From Actinocrinis sp035605935 (lineage in GTDB: Bacteria > Actinomycetota > Actinomycetes > Streptomycetales > Catenulisporaceae): 22,401 bases of DNA. The stretch covers positions 1-22,401 of the forward strand of contig NZ_DATNGK010000193.1 of NCBI RefSeq assembly GCF_035605935.1, written 5' to 3'. How positions within the stretch are numbered: the stretch's first letter is position 1; each line of letters opens with the position of its first letter. Shown here in pieces: positions 6,894-14,497 of the stretch. The position numbers were made by a program, and so were the translations under genes. The notes beneath the pieces are model-generated. The model ran no database searches. It worked only from the letters and a program-made list of their open reading frames with translations, and was not told where the DNA came from.

Positions 6894-7409
6894 GTGAGCC
6901 AGAAGACCGCGTCTGCGAAGAGCGCGCCCACCAAGAGCGCGTCTGTGAAGGGCGCTGCCACTCCGGCCGCGTCGACAGGGAACGGCCGACCGAGCCAGGG
7001 CGGATCCGCTACGCAGGCACCGGAAGCGGACGGACGTCCCGGAACGGTTACCGCAGCATCGGTGCTTACCGCGTTGGTCGCGGCGCTGCTGTTCGGCTAC
7101 GGGATCTACCTGGTCATCGCGGGGCTGAGCGGCCAGCCGGTCCTGCGCAGCCGGGCTGAACTCGGCGGAGCGATGTTCGCGCTCTTCGGGCTCGGCGTCG
7201 GCTGGGTCGCCCGCGGACTGCTGCGCATGGAGGGCTGGGCCCGCACGCCCGCATTGCTCACCCATCTGTTGGTGCTGGCCGCGTGCTACTGGATGGTGCA
7301 GGGCAACCTTTACGGTGAGGCCGTACCGACCGGGCTGTACGGACTTGCCGGGATCGTGTTGCTGTTCGTCCCGGCCTCGCACCGCGTGCTCAGCCGGGAC
7401 GTTCGCTGA
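6894..7409 (+). CDS. Small four-helix membrane protein, unknown function
   Basis: 171 residues. The first 50 are low-complexity and disordered-looking, with Lys-Ser/Thr-Ala repeats (KTASAKS, TKSASVKGAA). Four hydrophobic helices follow at about 54-77, 90-110, 119-135 and 146-161, linked by short loops. I do not recognise a named family; similar small integral membrane proteins are common in actinobacteria. GTG 6894 is chosen because a TACGCT box ends 6 nt upstream (leaderless) and the hydrophilic tail starts there; there is no ribosome site. It is divergent from the lipid kinase and convergent with the sigma gene (24 bp between stops, no strong hairpin). Confidence 0.75.
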   Translation: MSQKTASAKSAPTKSASVKGAATPAASTGNGRPSQGGSATQAPEADGRPGTVTAASVLTALVAALLFGYGIYLVIAGLSGQPVLRSRAELGGAMFALFGLGVGWVARGLLRMEGWARTPALLTHLLVLAACYWMVQGNLYGEAVPTGLYGLAGIVLLFVPASHRVLSRDVR

Positions 7410-7433
7410 CCTCTTGCTCGGCCCTTCGACCGG

Positions 7434-8453
7434 TTACTCGTCCACCAGCAGCTTCTCGCGCAGCTGCGCCAACGTGCGGGCGAGCAGCCGGGAGACGTGC
7501 ATCTGAGAAATGCCGATCTCGTCGGCGATCTGAGACTGCGTCATGTTGCCGAAGAAGCGCAGCAGCAGGATCCGCTTCTCCCGCGCCGGCAGCTGTTCCA
7601 GCAGCGGCTTGAGGGATTCGCGGTACTCCACGCCTTCCAGCGCCTCGTCCTCGCTGCCGAGCGAGTCGGCCACCGCCGGGGACTCGTCATCGCCGGATTC
7701 GGGCACGTCGAGCGAGAGCGTCGAGTAGGCGTTCGCCGATTCGAGCCCTTCGAGCACTTCCTCCTCGGTGAGCCCGAGGTGTCCGGCCAGCTCGGCGACC
7801 GTGGGGGAGCGGCCGTTGCGCTGGGACAGCTCGCTGGTGGCCGCGGTGAGCGAGAGCCGCAGCTCCTGCAGCCTGCGCGGCACCCGCACCGCCCAACCCT
7901 TGTCCCGGAAGTGCCGCTTGATCTCGCCGATGATGGTCGGCGTGGCGTAGGTGGAGAACTCCACGCCGCGCTGCGGGTCGAACCGGTCCACCGACTTGAT
8001 CAGGCCGATGGTGGCCACCTGGGTCAGGTCGTCCAGCGGTTCGCCGCGGTTGCGGAAGCGCCGGGCCAGGTGCTCCACCAGCGGCAGGTGCATGCGCACC
8101 AGCCGGTCTCTGATCTGTGAGCGGGCCGGATCCTCCGGGGACAGGTCGGCCATCCGCCGGAACAGCTCGCGGGCCTCGGCGTGCGCGGCCGCGTGCGCCG
8201 AGCTGCGCGGCGTGCTCTGCTGCGGTGCACGCTGAACTCCCGGACCGGCCACCGCCTCCGCTTCGGGCGCCGCGGCGGGCTCCGGCAGCTCGAACACGCC
8301 CTCGCCGTCCAGGTCTGCCGCCTCCATGTCCGCGCCGTCCAGATCCAAGCTCTCGTGGTCCATCGCGGCGCCGTTCGCGGCGTCGCCGGCCACCGTCAGG
8401 CTGTCGGGGTGCCCGCCGGAGGCCGCGGTGATCGGGGTCTGCGCGGTAGTCAC
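7434..8453 (-). CDS. SigB/SigF-family alternative RNA polymerase sigma factor
   Basis: A 339-residue group 3 sigma factor. An acidic, low-complexity N-terminal extension (about 1-90) is followed by region 2 (about 112-183, with DDLTQVATIGLIKSVDRFDP), region 3 (about 190-250, RVPRRLQELR) and region 4 (about 283-337, helix-turn-helix SQIADEIGISQMHVSRLL). It directs RNA polymerase to stress or development promoters. The GTG start overlaps the TGA of rsbW in GTGA, so the pair is translationally coupled. The family's usual control is capture by the RsbW-like protein encoded just upstream. Which Streptomyces paralogue it matches cannot be settled by eye. Confidence 0.9.
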   Translation of the reverse strand: MTTAQTPITAASGGHPDSLTVAGDAANGAAMDHESLDLDGADMEAADLDGEGVFELPEPAAAPEAEAVAGPGVQRAPQQSTPRSSAHAAAHAEARELFRRMADLSPEDPARSQIRDRLVRMHLPLVEHLARRFRNRGEPLDDLTQVATIGLIKSVDRFDPQRGVEFSTYATPTIIGEIKRHFRDKGWAVRVPRRLQELRLSLTAATSELSQRNGRSPTVAELAGHLGLTEEEVLEGLESANAYSTLSLDVPESGDDESPAVADSLGSEDEALEGVEYRESLKPLLEQLPAREKRILLLRFFGNMTQSQIADEIGISQMHVSRLLARTLAQLREKLLVDE

Positions 8454-8917
8454 TGCGCCGTCTTCTCCGCGCCGTCGCGCCGCTTGACCATGGTGATCGA
8501 GACCGTGCGCCCGTCCTGCGCGGTCACCGCGTCCACCTCGCCGGCCAGCGCGGTCAGCACCGTCCAGGCGAAGGTGTCGCGGGCCGGCGGCTTGCCGTCC
8601 GCGGTCGGTGCGGAGACCGTGATCGCCAGCGCGCTGCCGGCCAGGTCGAATCGGCAGGTGAGGCTGGTGCCCTCGACCGCCTTCTGCAGCAGCATCGCGC
8701 AGGACTCGTCGACCGCGATCCGCAGGTCTTCGATCTCGTCCAGCGTGAAGTCGAGCCGGGCGGCCAGGCCGGCGGTCGCGGTACGCAGTACGGATAAGTA
8801 GGCCCCGACGGCCGGGATCCGTACCTCCACGAAGTCGCGATCCTCCACCGCGGTCGCCCCTCCAGCCGAGCTGAGCCTAGTAGCGGCTTGTGTCAGTCCA
8901 ACCGCGCCCTGGTCCAC
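8450..8917 (-). CDS. rsbW: RsbW-like anti-sigma factor (degenerate HATPase)
   Basis: A 155-residue GHKL-fold protein expected to bind and silence the adjacent sigma factor. The core is recognisable (DEIEDLRIAVDES, then FAWTVLTALAGEV). The N-box is altered: where SpoIIAB/RsbW have E-x3-N, here the residues are E-S-C-A-M, so the Mg-ligand Asn is missing, and there is no clear D-x-G-x-G loop. Kinase activity is therefore doubtful. GTG 8917 is chosen because AGGAGG lies 8 nt upstream. Its stop overlaps the sigma start. No anti-anti-sigma (STAS) gene lies nearby, so the release partner would be elsewhere. Confidence 0.8.
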   Translation of the reverse strand: MDQGAVGLTQAATRLSSAGGATAVEDRDFVEVRIPAVGAYLSVLRTATAGLAARLDFTLDEIEDLRIAVDESCAMLLQKAVEGTSLTCRFDLAGSALAITVSAPTADGKPPARDTFAWTVLTALAGEVDAVTAQDGRTVSITMVKRRDGAEKTAQ

Positions 8918-9089
8918 TGTATGTGCCTCCTGCGTCCGTGCCAGGCGTCTGCGCCGCGCCGACCGCACGCATCGTATGCAGTCCGCACCCTGCCGTGAGA
9001 AGAAAGTACCTCCAACGGGTGACCGCTGTCGCCTCGCAACACTGATACGTCCGTGCTTCGGCGACGATCCGCCGTACCGCTAAAGCAAA

Positions 9090-9129
9090 ACGGCCGGGGC
9101 CCGGAAGACGTTCCCGGGGCCCCGGCCGT
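9090..9129 (-). terminator. Rho-independent terminator of sodN
   Basis: A GC-rich stem of about 15 bp (9090-9104 with 9114-9129, one bulge) around a 9-nt loop, followed on the complement by TTTTGCTTT. It lies 22 bp past the sodN stop. Confidence 0.88.
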
Positions 9130-9151
9130 CACAGAGGCCGAAGAGCGCTGA

Positions 9152-9550
9152 TCAGGCCGCCTGCTTGGTCTCCCAGAAGATCTTGTCGATCTCGGCGATC
9201 AGGTCGAGCAGCCGCTGGCCGGTCGCCGGGTCGTTCGAGCCCTTGGCGCCGCCCGCCCCGGCCGCCTTCACCGCGTCGTTGAACAGGCCGTGCAGCTGCG
9301 GGTACTTCTCGAAGTGCGGAGCCTTGAAGTAGTCGGCCCAGAGCACTTCGAGGTGGTGCTTGACCAGTTCGGCCCGCTGCTCCTTGATCTGGACCGCGCG
9401 GGTGCGGAACGACGGGTCCTCGTTGCCCTGGTACTTCTCCTGGATCGCCTTCACCGACTCGGCCTCGATCCGGGCCTGTGCCGGGTCGTAGACGCCACAC
9501 GGCAGATCGCAGTGCGCGTGAACTGTCAGCTTCGGAGCGAAGATGCGCAT
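9152..9550 (-). CDS. sodN: Nickel superoxide dismutase
   Basis: Converts superoxide to oxygen and peroxide in the cytoplasm as a homohexamer. The 132-residue precursor has a 12-residue leader, then the nickel hook HCDLPCGVYDP (13-23). After cleavage before His13, the new N-terminal amine and His side chain plus Cys14 and Cys18 (mature Cys2 and Cys6) bind nickel. The rest is the expected four-helix bundle, giving about 120 residues, close to the 117 of Streptomyces SodN. ATG 9550 has AAGGGG 8 nt upstream. The gene is divergent from sodX, the putative processing peptidase, as in other NiSOD loci. A TAGGCT box (9594-9599, complement) is a possible -10. Confidence 0.96.
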   Translation of the reverse strand: MRIFAPKLTVHAHCDLPCGVYDPAQARIEAESVKAIQEKYQGNEDPSFRTRAVQIKEQRAELVKHHLEVLWADYFKAPHFEKYPQLHGLFNDAVKAAGAGGAKGSNDPATGQRLLDLIAEIDKIFWETKQAA

Positions 9551-9625
9551 AGGTTGAACCCCTTACGGTCCTCGACGGTTCATTCCGCGTCCGAGCCTAC
9601 TCCGCACTGATCGGCGTCGCCGCGC

Positions 9626-10018
9626 GTGGGATCATCGGCCACTGTGAGCGCTGTCACCGGTTTGGTCCGTTGGGGGGTTGCCCGCGTGTCCGGAGCCTCG
9701 ATGGTGCCCGCCTACTACGACGGCGACATGCTCCTGGTTCGATACGGCGGCGCGGTTGGTCCCGGGGACGCGGTACTCGCCCGCGATCCGCGCGATCCAC
9801 AGCTGGTTCTGCTCAAGCGGATCGCGCGGCGCGAAGGCGGCGGCTGGTGGTTGCTCGCGGATAACCCTTACGCACCAGGCGATTCTCGCCAGTTCGGTGC
9901 GGTACCGGACACGTTGGTACTTGGCCGTGTGGTCATGCGTCTATGGCCGCCCATATCTGCGCGAGGGCGCGTCTTAGGGCGTGCGACGCGCGGGCTCAGG
10001 CAGAGGCGCCGGAGGTAG
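9626..10018 (+). CDS. sodX: Nickel-type superoxide dismutase maturation protease (S26 family)
   Basis: A 130-residue signal-peptidase-like Ser/Lys protease believed to cut the SodN leader and free the nickel-binding His. Motifs: SGASMVP with nucleophile Ser25, LLKRI with general-base Lys64, and DNPYAPGDSRQFG (79-91), typical of the S26 fold. There is no membrane anchor, as expected for a cytoplasmic target. The tail is very basic (RGLRQRRRR). GTG 9644 is an equally possible start (GATCAT at 9630-9635 upstream); neither has a ribosome site. Its last 23 bp overlap the convergent CGNR gene. Confidence 0.9.
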   Translation: MGSSATVSAVTGLVRWGVARVSGASMVPAYYDGDMLLVRYGGAVGPGDAVLARDPRDPQLVLLKRIARREGGGWWLLADNPYAPGDSRQFGAVPDTLVLGRVVMRLWPPISARGRVLGRATRGLRQRRRR

Positions 10019-10562
10019 CCAGCGCGGCCTCGCGGCGGCGAGCGCGGTACGCGGCGACGTTCGCCCGTGTCGCGCAACGTTCGGAGCAGTACCGGCGCGA
10101 GCGGTTCGTCGACGTGTCAATGAACACATCCCGGCACGGTGACGCCTGGCACACGCCGAGCCGGTCCATGCCGACCTCAGTCGCCTGAACCGCGAGTCCC
10201 ATGCACGCCTTGGCGCCATACGCGGCCGCTGTCGACGGTGAGCCCTCGGCCAAGTGCAGGTGCCAGTCGGTGTCATCGTGCCCGGAGATCTGAGGCCTGA
10301 TGGGGTACTGCTCGAGCAGCTGATTCAGCACGGTCACGGCCTGCTGCGGATTGCCCGCTTCCACCGCGTCGAAGACGATCCGCAGCCGCTGCCGCAGCGA
10401 CCGCAGTTCCATCAGGTCCCCGTGAGTGAGCCGTCCACAGGCGCCTTGCCGGGACAGCAGTGCCCGTGCGTCGTCGACCGTCGTGAGATGGTCCTGGTCG
10501 CGATACGGATCGGCCGTGTTCACGAGCTGTACGGCGCGGTCCGCGTAGGAGGCAAGTTCCAC
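9996..10562 (-). CDS. CGNR zinc-finger, ABATE-type putative transcription regulator
   Basis: 188 residues with an N-terminal helical domain (about 1-125, ABATE-like; TADPYRDQDHLTTVDDARALL) and a C-terminal zinc finger with Cys138, Cys143, Cys159 and Cys163. The diagnostic C-G-N-R is C-A-T-R here (163-166), a variant I believe is common in actinobacteria, followed by NVAAYRARRR. Members are thought to bind DNA, but targets are unknown. GTG 10562 has GAGG about 8 nt upstream. Its 3' end overlaps sodX tail to tail. A promoter (TTGCCA-N16-TACCGT) with repeated GTAC elements lies upstream and may be autoregulated. Confidence 0.82.
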   Translation of the reverse strand: MELASYADRAVQLVNTADPYRDQDHLTTVDDARALLSRQGACGRLTHGDLMELRSLRQRLRIVFDAVEAGNPQQAVTVLNQLLEQYPIRPQISGHDDTDWHLHLAEGSPSTAAAYGAKACMGLAVQATEVGMDRLGVCQASPCRDVFIDTSTNRSRRYCSERCATRANVAAYRARRREAALATSGASA

Positions 10563-10983
10563 TGCGTTGACCTCGGTAATGTCATTTCGGCGGGGTGGTT
10601 CGCGGTTCGGTGTCCGCCTGCTTACCGTACGCGATTCGCGGCTCCGGCGAGCAGGCTTGCCGTTACGGTACGCCTCTGTACGGTCATGGCAAGGGACGTT
10701 GTACTAATTCAACACTGTGTTCATTGTCGCCGAACCGAGTGATTCCCTGGAATGAGTCGAGCCAGGCGGCGTAGTGTTTTTCCAAGCGACCGGACACCAA
10801 CGGTTAGGTCGGCCCGAACCGCGCTCCTCACCCTCGCGCAGTCCTGAGCCCGGCCGAATCCTCCACCCTCCCGGTGCCTCGACGGCGCCGCGCCGCCGGA
10901 GACGGTAATGCCTACCTGCTGTGGGCCGTCCTGGGGCGCACGCTGCGGGGACGCCAGCAATCGACCGAAGGATGTTCCCTTCC
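10563..10983. other. Divergent intergenic region between CGNR gene and malic enzyme gene
   Basis: About 420 bp without a credible gene. It contains the CGNR promoter and GTAC repeats (10622-10704) and an AACAC-T-GTGTT dyad (10711-10721) in an AT-richer patch. The malic enzyme promoter must lie in the right part; TTGTAC followed 17 bp later by CATTGT (10699-10727) is a weak candidate. The right half (10800-10970) shows nothing clear. Confidence 0.45.
10622..10693 (-). promoter_or_regulatory. CGNR gene promoter region with TTAC(C/G)GTACGC repeats
   Basis: TTACCGTACGC (10622-10632) and TTACGGTACGC (10663-10673) are near-identical direct repeats 41 bp apart, about four helical turns. A related element in opposite orientation, CTGTACGGTCA, is at 10676-10686. 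On the complement, TTGCCA and TACCGT with 16 bp between form a promoter spanning the last two. The arrangement looks like operators, but the binder is unknown. Confidence 0.45.
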
Positions 10984-12183
<1,200 letters not shown>

Positions 12184-12247
12184 TGTGCTTGATCGTGATC
12201 GCCTGACCGCGGCTGTGACTTCGGTCCCAGACGGTGGTCGTCGAGGT

Positions 12248-12259
12248 TACCGATCGGTA
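12248..12259. promoter_or_regulatory. TetR-type operator TACCGATCGGTA
   Basis: A perfect 12-bp palindrome that overlaps by two bases the TAGGGT -10 of the next gene. Palindromes of this ACCG/CGGT type are typical of TetR-family repressors in actinobacteria. No TetR gene lies in the window, so the regulator is elsewhere. Confidence 0.5.
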
Positions 12260-12263
12260 GGGT
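12258..12263 (+). promoter_or_regulatory. -10 box for leaderless dehydrogenase transcript
   Basis: TAGGGT (TANNNT type) ends 7 nt before the ATG at 12271, so transcription probably begins at the start codon. Confidence 0.5.
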
Positions 12264-12270
12264 GAGGCGC

Positions 12271-13230
12271 ATGTTCGCTGTCTACGCTGCGGCAATCGAC
12301 AAGGACGAACCGCTTAAGGGGCTGGAGCTCGGCGAGCGCCCCGAGCCGAGCGTCCCGGAAGGCTGGACCACGGTCCGGCTGCGCGCCGCCGCGCTCAATC
12401 ACCACGACCTGTGGTCGCTGCGCGGCGTCGGCCTGCCTGAAGAACGGCTACCGATGATCCTGGGCTGCGACGGCGCGGGCATCGACGAGGACGGCAACGA
12501 GGTCGTCGTGCACGCCGTCGTCGGCGAGAACGGCCGCGGGGTCAAGGACGGCGAGCGCCCGTCGATTCTGACGGAGCGTTACCAGGGCACCTTCGCTGAA
12601 CGCGTGGCGGTGCCCCGGTCGAATCTCTTGCCGAAGCCCGCGGCGCTCTCCTTCGAGGAAGCCGCCTGCCTGCCGACCGCTTGGCTGACGGCCTATCGGA
12701 TGCTCTTCACCCGATCCGGTACTCAGCCCGGCGACACGATCCTGGTGCAGGGCGCGGGCGGCGGCGTCGCCAGTGCGCTCATCGTTCTGGCGCGTGCGGC
12801 CGGGTATCGAGTCTGGGCGACCTCGCGCTCTGAGCAGAAGCGGGCCCGGGCGCTCGAACTCGGCGCACACGCGGCGTACGAGTCCGGCGCGCGGCTGCCG
12901 GAGCGCGTCGACGCGGTGATGGAGACGGTCGGCGCGGCGACCTGGGCGCACTCGGTGGCGTCGGTGCGCGAGGAGGGCACGATCGTGATCTCCGGTGCGA
13001 CCTCGGGCCCCAACCCGCCGGCCGCGCTGACCAGGGTGTTCTTCCATCAGTTGCGCATTGTCGGCTCGACCATGGGCTCGCGCGACGAACTGGCCAGGCT
13101 GCTGCGCTTCTGCGAGGTGACCGGGGTGCGACCGGTGATCGACTCGGTGCGGTCGCTGGTCGAAGCGCCCGAGGGCTTCGCCAAGATGGAGGCCGGCGAC
13201 CTGGTCGGCAAGATCGTCTTCGCGATCTAG
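12271..13230 (+). CDS. Quinone oxidoreductase-like medium-chain dehydrogenase
   Basis: A 319-residue MDR-superfamily protein. The GroES-like half has NHHDLW and LGCDGAG; the Rossmann half has the nucleotide-binding QGAGGGVASALIVLARAAG. Catalytic and structural zinc cysteines are absent, which points to the NADPH quinone/enone reductase branch, although annotation pipelines often call it zinc-binding. The substrate is unknown. I place the start at ATG 12271 because of the -10 box just upstream; GTG 12262 would add three residues. A TetR-type palindrome overlaps its promoter. It ends just before a perfect bidirectional terminator. Confidence 0.85.
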   Translation: MFAVYAAAIDKDEPLKGLELGERPEPSVPEGWTTVRLRAAALNHHDLWSLRGVGLPEERLPMILGCDGAGIDEDGNEVVVHAVVGENGRGVKDGERPSILTERYQGTFAERVAVPRSNLLPKPAALSFEEAACLPTAWLTAYRMLFTRSGTQPGDTILVQGAGGGVASALIVLARAAGYRVWATSRSEQKRARALELGAHAAYESGARLPERVDAVMETVGAATWAHSVASVREEGTIVISGATSGPNPPAALTRVFFHQLRIVGSTMGSRDELARLLRFCEVTGVRPVIDSVRSLVEAPEGFAKMEAGDLVGKIVFAI

Positions 13231-13240
13231 CGTTTAGACG

Positions 13241-13280
13241 CGTGAAGCGGCGCCGACTGCGAGGTCGGCGCCGCTTCACG
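13241..13280. terminator. Bidirectional terminator between dehydrogenase and PadR genes
   Basis: A perfect 17-bp stem (13241-13257 with 13264-13280) around a 6-nt loop, between convergent genes. The plus strand continues TGCTTGTTC; the complement lacks a U-tract. Confidence 0.85.
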
Positions 13281-13312
13281 TGCTTGTTCAGCCGCTGTTC
13301 TGCAGAGGGCTG

Positions 13313-14497
13313 CTATTCGGTGTCGTCAGGACGCCGGTCGTGCGGCCCCTCGAAGATCGCGCGCAGGTCGCAGACGGCGCGATCGATGATCGACTTGGCC
13401 TCGGCCTTCTGCGTGTCGGAAAGCGGGCCGTGCCGGCGCATCGAGTCGAAGAACGGACCGGCGTCCCGGCGCACGCCCTCGAACACGTCGCGCAGTTGCG
13501 GCCCGAAGACCTCCCAGTCGAAGCCGCGTCCGCGTCCGCCGCCCGGACCGCGCTTACGGCTCTCCGATGAACTCGAGCCGCCGCCGCGCTTACCGCCTTC
13601 CGGCTCCTCCCCAGGGGCCGCGTCGCGCGGTTCGTCGTGCGCACGCTCGTCGTGCTCGGTGTCGTGCGGCGCCGTCTCCTCGTTCCCCCAGAACGGCGCT
13701 CCGCTGAACAGCCACGCCCACGGCGGACCGCCCTGCTGCTGGCGCTGGCGAGCGCCCCACTGCTCTTCCCACTGTTCCTTCCACTGGCGTGCCCACTGCT
13801 CCTTCCAGGCGCGCTGCCAGTCCTTCCACTGCTCGCGCTGGCCGCTCAGGTCCCGCTTCCAGTCCCGCCACTGGTCACGCTGCTCGCGCTTCCAGTCGCG
13901 CCACTGGTCGCGGTCCCAGTCGACCGACTCCGGCGGCGGGCCACCGGGCATCGAGCGCCAGTCGAACGGCCCGCTCGGACCCCAACCGCCGGGCCGCGCG
14001 CCCGCACCTGCTGCTGCTCCAGCACCGGCTCCGGCGCTTGCACCAGCGCCCGCACCGGCCCCTGCTCCGGTACCGGCCGGGCCATCAGCGGCCTCCCGCG
14101 CGGCCTGCATCGCCGCCTCGCGGGCCTCGGCCTCCAACTGCTCGCGCACGGTGCGCGCCGACTCGCGCACCTCGTCGCGGATGCCTTCCGCCAGGTCGTT
14201 GACCGAGTCGCGGATCTCACTCTCCAGCGCCTCAAGCTCGGTGGCGCGCGCCACGAGTTCGGCGCGTCCGGCGTCGGTGATTTGGTAGACCTTCCGGCCG
14301 CCGTCCGTCTCGTGCCGCACCAGGCCCTCGGACTCGAGCCGGGCCAGGCGCGGGTACACCGTGCCCGCGCTCGGCGCGTAGAGCCCTGCGAAACGCTCAC
14401 GCAGCTGCTGGATGATCTCGTAGCCGTGCCGCGGACTCTCGTCCAGCAGCTTGAGTAGGTAAAGCCGGAGCCGGCCGTGGCCGAATACCGGGGTCAT
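13313..14497 (-). CDS. PadR-family regulator with tryptophan-rich repeat domain
   Basis: 394 residues, far longer than usual PadR proteins (about 110-200). Layout: winged helix-turn-helix (1-80; LLKLLDESPRHGYEI, SAGTVYPRLARLESEGLV), charged helical coiled-coil (about 80-137), Ala/Gly run (140-170), Trp-rich segment (172-270), acidic/Gly-Ser linker (272-325), and a C-terminal helical domain (326-385; FDWEVFGPQLRDVF). The 17 tryptophans include repeats of DQWRDWKR and then Trp every four residues at 227-247. The ATG overlaps the stop of the DUF4097 gene in ATGA, so they form one operon. Two palindromes overlap that operon's promoter, so autoregulation is likely. The ligand and the role of the Trp segment are unknown. 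Confidence 0.9.
   Translation of the reverse strand: MTPVFGHGRLRLYLLKLLDESPRHGYEIIQQLRERFAGLYAPSAGTVYPRLARLESEGLVRHETDGGRKVYQITDAGRAELVARATELEALESEIRDSVNDLAEGIRDEVRESARTVREQLEAEAREAAMQAAREAADGPAGTGAGAGAGAGASAGAGAGAAAGAGARPGGWGPSGPFDWRSMPGGPPPESVDWDRDQWRDWKREQRDQWRDWKRDLSGQREQWKDWQRAWKEQWARQWKEQWEEQWGARQRQQQGGPPWAWLFSGAPFWGNEETAPHDTEHDERAHDEPRDAAPGEEPEGGKRGGGSSSSESRKRGPGGGRGRGFDWEVFGPQLRDVFEGVRRDAGPFFDSMRRHGPLSDTQKAEAKSIIDRAVCDLRAIFEGPHDRRPDDTE
13757..13918 (-). repeat. Tryptophan-rich repeats in the PadR gene
   Basis: Codes for residues 194-247. Two copies of DQWRDWKR, then a string with Trp at 224, 227, 231, 235, 239, 243 and 247. The four-residue spacing would place the Trp side chains along one face of a helix. 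Confidence 0.8.
13988..14080 (-). repeat. Ala/Gly low-complexity tract in the PadR gene
   Basis: Codes for residues 140-170, mostly alternating Gly and Ala, as a GC-rich near-hexanucleotide repeat. Probably a flexible linker and a site of length variation between strains. Confidence 0.7.

Noticed and set aside
13988..14090. Short GC-rich tandem units that could suggest a CRISPR or minisatellite
   Set aside because: They are codons of an Ala/Gly linker in frame with padR, with no spacers or cas genes.
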